NCBI RefSeq assembly: GCF_905147045.1
Contig: NC_065905.1
Coordinates: 2,232,001 to 2,296,000, forward strand
Direction: 5' to 3'
Origin: Nymphalis io
Lineage: Eukaryota > Arthropoda > Insecta > Lepidoptera > Nymphalidae
DNA: 64,000 nt
Below, one piece after another: positions 58,276-64,000 of this stretch (position 1 is its first letter; the number at the start of each line of letters is the position of its first letter). Position numbers and translations under genes: made by a program. Below the pieces are notes generated by a model that worked only from the letters and a program-made list of their open reading frames with translations, searched no databases and was not told where the DNA came from.

Positions 58276-58644
58276 CCAGTGTGCCTTATGTAGGCAATTT
58301 TAAATGATAGCATAATTTCAAATCTTGTCAAGTACAAGCCATGAAACAAGATACATCTTAAATGTCTTTATTCTATAATATATATTCCTAAATAAAATAT
58401 TCTTCTGATATTTGTACAAAACCTTAAATAAATTACTTACCAATCGCGGCACCAAATAGAGCCAATAGTGTAATGTGTATTACGTACACCGTTCAATTAG
58501 ATTAAATTGTTTGATTCATTCCCAGCGACGTTTTATATTGTTGTTTGTGTCGTTATCATCGATTAGCCTCAAACGATAAAAGTATTATCGAATTACATGT
58601 TATAGTTTATGTGATTTTCCCTTCTTTTACGCATAATAATAATA

Positions 58645-58895
58645 ATGTCTTTTACACCGATTTCGGCCATGGCGGGTGTGTGCGCAACTATTCCCTAACT
58701 CTCATAATCCGATGGGACGGCAATCCGACACGACCGGAAAGAGTTCAGGCGCAGGACCAACGGCTTTACGTGCTGTCCGAGAATGTCCTGTGTGCTGTAC
58801 TTAGAATTTTCTAATAGAAAAACCCAAGAACTTTTTAACCCAGGACCTCCAGGTCTGCGGCCTTATATCAAGCCACTAGACCAGCGAGGCATACG
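58645..58895 (-). repeat. S3 copy, partially deleted
   Basis: Contains TTTCGGCCATGGCGGGTGTG, ATGGGACGGCAATCCGACAC and, at the right, the complement of the tRNA-like head (GACCTCCAGGTCTGCGG). Confidence 0.75.
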
Positions 58896-59016
58896 AATAG
58901 CATGCATACTGAAATGTTTATAGTTTTATTATATTTACTAGTTCTAGTATTAAAAGACTAAATTCAAATAAATGATAATCAAATAAATAATTTATACAAA
59001 TGTACGTTGTTTTCAG

Positions 59017-59189
59017 ATCATGTACTACGAAATAAAATTTTCGACGGAATCAAATTCCTTGAAATCAGTCCGATGAACTTCACCATCTGGCGAATCTTCT
59101 TCGACAGACTGTCTTTACTTCTGTTCATCGTCGATATCTTAAGCACTTATACGATTGTGTTATTGCAATTTAATCAATTAAAAATTTGA
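59017..59189 (+). pseudogene. Orphan 3'-terminal exon of a gustatory receptor
   Basis: A good acceptor (TTGTTTTCAG) opens a phase-1 exon reading DHVLRNKIFDGIKFLEISPM, then NFTIWRIFFDRLSLLLFIVD, then the signature TYTIVLLQF and a stop at 59187-59189. The signature matches TYhhhhhQF exactly. Unlike the intact receptor at 44165, no intron precedes it, so it comes from a different receptor lineage. No upstream + strand exons were found within 3.7 kb, so it is treated as a fragment. The exon itself is undamaged. Confidence 0.7.
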
Positions 59190-59351
59190 AAAATGCATTT
59201 ACCTATTTCGTAGCTTAAGACAATATGTAATTTTCTTCAATTAAAATCTACGTGACTGCTTAATAAAGATTAATAATTATAATTAAATAAAATTTAATTA
59301 TATTAAATAAAGTAATCATTTGAAAGAAAAGACTATACAATTTTTTTTATT

Positions 59352-59635
59352 TTACTCGGTGATAAGGACTTTGGGCTAACCCCAGGTAGGTATCACTCAC
59401 ATGTTCATGCATACAAATGTCTGTCCTGGGTGGGAATCGAACCCACAACCTTCGGCGTGAAAGCCGAGTATCTACCAACCACGGCAAACGGCTGGCCGGG
59501 GTTGAAGGTTGGATCTAACTACAGGTATAAGGGTTAACATTTTAGTTCCAAGGGTCGGTGGCGTATTGGCGATGTACAGAATGGTTAATACTTCTTATAT
59601 CGCCAATGCCAATGGGTGGTGTATTACCTAACCAC
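59352..59635 (+). repeat. Decayed S1 carrying a tRNA-like insert
   Basis: S1 head (GTGATAAGGACTTTGGG) and S1 end (TGGCGTATTGGCGATGTACA) flank a foreign 80-bp piece at about 59421-59498. Confidence 0.6.
59421..59498 (-). repeat. tRNA-Glu-like pseudo-tRNA segment
   Basis: On the - strand it reads CTCGGCTTTCACGCCGAAGG (anticodon-arm-like, TTC) then a perfect B box GGTTCGATTCC. The acceptor stem does not pair and the anticodon loop is off by one, so it is a tRNA-derived repeat rather than a working tRNA. A partial copy lies at about 61760-61805. Confidence 0.5.
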
Positions 59636-60264
59636 ATTAAAAATTAGTTTTAGTAGATAGTACGAAGAAGAAGAAAGGACAGACGATTTCTGTGAATATG
59701 AAAATCTGAAAATTCACTTTGGATAGCAGAATTTCAGCTCAACGCTAATTCATCATCGACATTAACTAATGGAACTTCGGAAGACGATAAAAATGAGTGT
59801 GTGTTTAAGGTAAGGTTCAGTTTGATAATCATTTATTACAATTTACCGAAAATTCTGTAAGGCGATTTCGAGAACATGGGAGGACGTTCAAATATCGACG
59901 GAATTCAAAAATAGCAGTCTGATTAGGGTTTATAATCAAATTCTTATTGTAAAAAATATTTTTAATCATAGATAAATTTATGTAATCTCACTGTTTAACA
60001 TATATTAGTTATAAGATCAAAGTCAGAACGATGTCTGGTATAACGTGATGTAATGGCATCTTTTAAAGTTTTTGTTCTGTAACTTCTCTTTGGGTGATTA
60101 ATCTAAGGATACAATCTCTGTGACAATATCTTTTAAGTAAGTGTAGGCTCTTTGGCGCCTTAGATATATATATATATATATATATCTAAGGTACATATAA
60201 GCATCAACATCTACCCTCCATCGCTTTCAATGTAAAATTAAAATAATTTTAACTCCAACTAAGA
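59636..60264. other. No gene; TA palindrome at 60152-60192
   Basis: I looked here for the missing last exon of the - strand receptor and did not find a QF signature. CCTTAGATATAT...ATATCTAAGG forms a long palindrome around a TA run. Confidence 0.4.
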
Positions 60265-62256
60265 ACTGCCTCGTGAGAACTCAAATCCCTAATGGTGAAA
60301 ATGCAGGCCTTTCGTTAACGACATGGTCGTAGTAGCAAGACGGTTGATATTTCAATTCTTTGTCTGCCGACGCACACATCAAGTGACTCACGAGGATTCG
60401 TGTAGTATGAAAATGTTAGGAAGAAATCAGATAAACAACACTAATAAAAGAGGTCACTGTGCCGTTGTGCTAAGCGAGGGCTGGAGGGATAGGCTAGTGG
60501 CTGCTAGTGATAACTATATCGCCTTAATGTTCACTGCTGTAATATTGTGTTGTTTCCAACATAATGAGACAATAATATTTCATTTAAGTCAAGAGACTCA
60601 AAATCCGATGGAACGGCTATCCGACCAACGGCTTTACGTGCTTTCCGAGGCACGAGAGTGTACAAATTTCCAACTCCCAGACTCCGGGCTGCTACTGAGA
60701 ATTTTCTGACAGAAAAACCCAATAACTTTTTACTGGTCTAACCTGGGAATTGAACCCAAGACTTCCGGGTCTGCGGCCTTACATTAAGTCAATAGACCAA
60801 CGAGGCCTTAAGTATATAATGTGCAATATAAACATATGTAGTAAGATGAATATTACTTCTTGAGTCCTGTGGCAGGGCTCCACCACGAGAACTGGCAAAA
60901 CGCCTTTATATACAGTCCAAATTAATGTCACCCCAAAATTAATAACGATGTCATACGACCACACATCTGCAAACAATAATACGAGTGAATACTTGTATAG
61001 TTTATATATCTAAGTATATAGCAGATATCGTAGTGATTAATGAACTTTTGTACTAATATAATAGTCCCATACCTAAGGACATATAAGCTATTGATATGAG
61101 GTGATAAAAGGTGTCGATGCATTCCATTATCTTGGAAAGGAGTAAGATCGCCACCAAGGGTCCTTCTCCTTCGTCAATACTTCTCACTACTTCACATATC
61201 GACACATACGTGCGATAGAGACGACCTATCGTTGTGCGCGTATTTTTCATATTCTTTGTTGTCATTGCATCTGATCAAAGATATTGTAAATATTAATTAT
61301 GAGTTAATGCGTTAAAATGTTATGTGTGTTGATATTTTTAAAATGAGATTCATTTCGTATTAAATCAGGTACGGCGATGTCTTCGTCGTAACATTTTAAT
61401 GATTCGAATTATACATTTCTGTATTATACAGATACAGATATATGGACAATTAGAAAAATATAAAATAAAATTTAAAACGTTTAATATACGTGATTATTTT
61501 ATCGGTTCAGATTGGCTATATAGATAATACAAAAGATACAACCATAAAGTTTCAATTTGAAGATCAGACTGCGTAATCGTTCATTCTGAGTTCGAAGTGT
61601 AACGTTCACCAAGCACATGATGAATACGAATTGCATATGTAACAGAACATTGAAGATGTATTTGAAGCAAAAGCAAAACTCCACAGTAGATGAAATTACT
61701 AAAACATTAATTAATATTAGATAAATTAAGAGCTCGACTAAGATCAGTACATCGATGCATGAATGGCATGAATGGCGAATATCTACCAACCACGCCAACC
61801 GGCTCGTTAAATGACGACTGTCAAGAAATTGATAAGATTACAATCTTTAAATGGCGATAACAGAGATGTGCTGGTTATCGATCGAATGTCCAAATACCAT
61901 ACAGACCGAAGACCGATAGCACCAAGGAAGACAACTGGCATACATTCTAAATCAAATTATAGACGAGTTAAAACAAAGGATCGGTCAACACGTCTGTAGT
62001 ATATCCACATATACTATAAGAAATACGTAATATATTTTATTATTCTAAGAGAAAGAAAGAAAAGACATGATATAACACCTTACATAATAGGTATAATAAA
62101 CAATAACACTCGGAACATTACTTACCTCTTCAAGTTTATTTAAATATGATATATATCGTTTCATCTTATTTACGCCATCGAAAGCTGCCATGAGAATTGA
62201 ACTTAATGATGACAGCGTAATCACGATATAAAATACTTGAGACGATCCTGACGATG
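60265..62256 (-). pseudogene. Decayed gustatory receptor gene E
   Basis: Exons recognised by comparison with the intact receptor: exon 3 part (about 62256-62126; SQVFYIVITLSSL, then NKMKRYISYLNKLEE), exon 5 (61698-61543, 156 nt, same length as in the intact gene), exon 6 (61270-61073; TTIGRLYRTYVSICEVVRSI), exon 7 (60966-60857; VVEPCHRTQE) and exon 8 (about 60406-60265; RILVSHLMCASADKEL). Phases of exons 5-7 match the intact gene. Defects: the exon 8 acceptor reads TTTTCAT instead of an AG end; TGA interrupts exon 8 at 60281-60283; exons 1, 2, 4 and 9 were not found. An S3 SINE lies in the intron before exon 8. By family it was a taste receptor. Confidence 0.75.
60590..60812 (-). repeat. S3 copy within receptor pseudogene E
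   Basis: Has GGCTTTACGTGCTTTCCGAG, CCGGGCTGCTACTGAGAATT and the complement of the tRNA-like head (GGAATTGAACCCAAGACTTC). The 128-residue + frame that overlaps it is spurious. Confidence 0.8.
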
Positions 62257-62500
62257 TTTAAAAATAAGTATAATTACTCGCTATTATTTTAAATATACTT
62301 TGTTCACTTATTGGTTTTACTATTTGTTTTGTCTCCCGTTCTCTCACGTGTATGCTACTCATTCTCACAGGATACTTTACTGTTACTGCCGACGACGATA
62401 CGACAGTGCTAAATGACTGGATGCGCGCGCAATGCTGCCTGTTACAATTTCTGCCAAAACAACACTCGGTTTTCTGGATTTCAGATGATGGCCGTATTTA

Positions 62501-62989
62501 TATATATATATATATATATAGGCCTCTGCATCTTTGTCAGATGATTTAAGCAAGCCACTCTCCGTGTTGTTTTCCACCTGCAAGACAGGTGAGCGAAGTG
62601 TCCTCTCCGTGGATGCTGCTACGCCTGGGCAGGCGACTTTATGGCAACACGGGCTTGCCCAGTACCCATGCCACCCTCTCCTCCTCCCCAGCAGGATCCG
62701 CAGGAATGACGAGTCAATACGTGTGGTGCTGGTTTGGCCGCAGGTGACTGGCTTACGCCTAAACGGAGGCACCGCTCCGGGTTTAATATTAGTTTTCCTT
62801 CTTCTTTGGCGTGACGCTGGGATAATTTTGGGAAACAACGTATCAAGGAGAGGGGGGAGGATACTGTGATCACGGAAGATACAGGAATGTGACACTAGTA
62901 GCTAGAGCAGTCCGGGGTCGCGTACCCGTAGTGATTCCAACCAGCTATCGGACAGATAACTGGTAGATCCACCCTCTGGATCCACCCTC
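62501..62989 (-). mobile_element. Retroposed 489-bp element with 12-bp target duplication
   Basis: TGGCCGTATTTA occurs at 62489-62500 and again at 62990-63001, exactly flanking the insert. On the - strand the insert ends in a TA-repeat tail (62501-62520). Its body is GC-rich against AT-rich surroundings. Open frames on both strands (up to 170 codons) have no recognisable domain. Family unknown. Confidence 0.75.
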
Positions 62990-63182
62990 TGGCCGTATTT
63001 ACACAAACGATATTAAGCCAATATATACTCACACAATATATACTCCATTATGAGGATAGCAGGAATAGAAAGTACGCCTGGGCTACCGCATAAATTTGTG
63101 AATGGTAATATCTGCTCCGAGGACTAGTCTCTATAGATAATGGCCGCTTAGGCCGTAATATTAGAAGACATTTGTTACTAAC

Positions 63183-63805
63183 CAGAATTTGTCCTGTCGA
63201 TCAAATCCCTGAGCTTCACGCTAATTGTTTGCAGCATATAATACACATCAAAATTAACAAGCGCGTTCTCCATATTTAGTAGATATATTTTGTAATATTC
63301 AATATTGAATACAATGTTGAAAACGTTCATTAACACTTAAAAAAATATGCCTTCGTGAATGTGTGTATGACAAAAAAAAAACAAAAAAACAAAATTAAAT
63401 GCTATTGCTGAGGAAAAGCATGTAGTTTAATTCGTCATCATTCGACAAATTTCCTTTTGATTGACGATGATTTAGTTCACCGATCGAGATAAGTTATAAA
63501 AACATATCAAGGTGTTTCTTCGCCAATTGTTTATACTATAGGAGCTTAAATTATACATAGTGCTCATTATCAATCCAGACAGGATTTGAGCAGCGAGCTT
63601 CAGTTTATACACAGGTACCCACTGGGAAACGGCTCTCAAATTGGGAAGGTATCGAATAAAATAACTCACATGTTTTTTTATCAAAGGTGATATACAGAGT
63701 AGTCACAGGTAACGCTATTAACAAAATTGTAAATATTGTATTAATTAATAAAAATTGTTTTTTGTTTCGTTTTATATCCGATTTGCCATTCAAATAGGAA
63801 TTTAT
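63183..63805 (-). pseudogene. Partial gustatory receptor F (exons 4 and 5 only)
   Basis: Exon 4 (63805-63670, 136 nt) reads INSYLNGKSDIKRNKKQFLL, then INTIFTILLIALPVTTLYIT, and parallels exon 4 of the intact receptor with the same phases. Exon 5 (63335-63183, 153 nt) reads NFDVYYMLQTISVKLRDLID with a good donor. Neither exon is damaged. Exon 6 and later exons were not found before gene E begins, and exon 3 may lie beyond the window. It may be a truncated duplicate or a gene whose tail was lost near the 489-bp insertion. Confidence 0.6.
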
Positions 63806-64000
63806 CTGAAATATATAATGGTGAGTACAAAAATATATTAAGATATCATACACCTTGCAACAAAAAGGACTTACAAATAGATAAACAGACAAAAATTAAT
63901 AATAGGTAAGTTTTACTCATATACCTTCCATGTACAGACAGCGATCAGTTACAGATTTATTATATGAATAAATACATTTTTTAGAATTTCTATCGTTTAA

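Larger units (their letters stand above)
55908..58500 (-). pseudogene. Chymotrypsin-like serine protease gene, broken
   Basis: Exons on -: about 58495-58441 (signal peptide VYVIHITLLALFGAA, no ATG; an ACG or GTG lies where the start should be), 58026-57798, 56885-56624, 56234-55908. Exon 2 encodes the activation site RIVGGSNANIE, CGGTLITT and TAAHC (catalytic His), but two frameshifts and a TAA stop separate these parts. Exon 3 holds KLYHDIGILNLT (catalytic Asp) and VTATGWGLLE. Exon 4 holds STCTGDSGGPLL (catalytic Ser) and GITSWAFQC and ends normally. Ser six residues before the catalytic Ser points to chymotrypsin-like rather than trypsin-like specificity. By family it would be a secreted zymogen, probably digestive. 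Exons 3-4 look clean, so decay is recent or partly due to assembly errors in exon 2. The activation segment is duplicated. Confidence 0.8.

Noticed and set aside
60323..60709. 128-residue + strand frame
   Set aside because: It runs antisense to receptor pseudogene exon 8 and through an S3 SINE; its C-terminal half is repeat sequence seen elsewhere.
62383..62895. 170-residue - strand frame with 111- and 84-residue frames in other phases
   Set aside because: They lie within the GC-rich retroposed insert, include the TA-repeat tail (YIYIYIY), and have no recognisable domain.
1..64000. CRISPR arrays, operons, prophage or other prokaryotic defence systems
   Set aside because: Genes are intron-split, repeats are SINEs and transposons, and no regularly spaced repeat array was seen; the DNA is eukaryotic.

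Overview
This window is AT-rich animal nuclear DNA, almost certainly from a butterfly or moth and probably a nymphalid butterfly. The evidence is the small intron-split genes (CRAL-TRIO lipid carriers, gustatory receptors, a chymotrypsin-like protease), the dense load of short tRNA-derived and poly-A SINEs, and degraded Helitron, mariner, Jockey/CR1-like, RTE-like and R4/Dong-like elements of lepidopteran character. No prokaryotic or viral gene and no CRISPR array was seen. The species call is inference.

Layout. 1-7.3 kb: gene-poor, only SINE copies. 7.3-13.2 kb: a nest of transposons. A LINE ORF1 relic is split by a SINE, followed by RTE-like and Jockey/CR1-like reverse-transcriptase relics. 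A 1,307-bp Tc1/mariner element with near-perfect terminal repeats comes next, then a Helitron helicase relic that keeps its 3' hairpin and CTAGT end. 13.2-23.8 kb: repeats only. 23.9-28.8 kb and 35.9-41.8 kb: two complete six-exon CRAL-TRIO genes on the + strand (302 and 298 residues) with the same intron phase at every junction, i.e. a tandem duplication. Between 37.56 and 37.97 kb, in intron 1 of the second gene, two perfect hairpins with the same CTCA loop bracket a SINE. 44.2-49.3 kb: a complete nine-exon gustatory receptor gene (415 residues) whose exon phases all join, with a deleted mariner, a Helitron relic and a SINE in its introns. 49.8-55.2 kb: two head-to-tail R4/Dong-like retrotransposons on the - strand, each bounded by TTA microsatellite; the second has lost nearly all its interior. 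55.9-58.5 kb: a broken chymotrypsin-like protease gene (- strand) with a duplicated activation-peptide segment. 59.0-63.8 kb: a graveyard of gustatory receptor exons on both strands.

How it fits together. The host genes belong to two small families growing by local duplication: soluble lipid carriers, and chemoreceptors in which one intact gene sits beside decayed relatives. Most other recognisable DNA is transposon debris, often nested. Three SINE families recur and are called S1, S2 and S3 here. S1 is about 285 bp, starts near ACTGGTGGTAGGGC and ends in poly-A. S2 has a tRNA-like head with B box GGTTCAAACCC. S3 has a different tRNA-like head with B box GGTTCAATTCC. These names are local labels, not database names. 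All gene models come from reading splice sites and frames by eye; no alignment or expression data were available.
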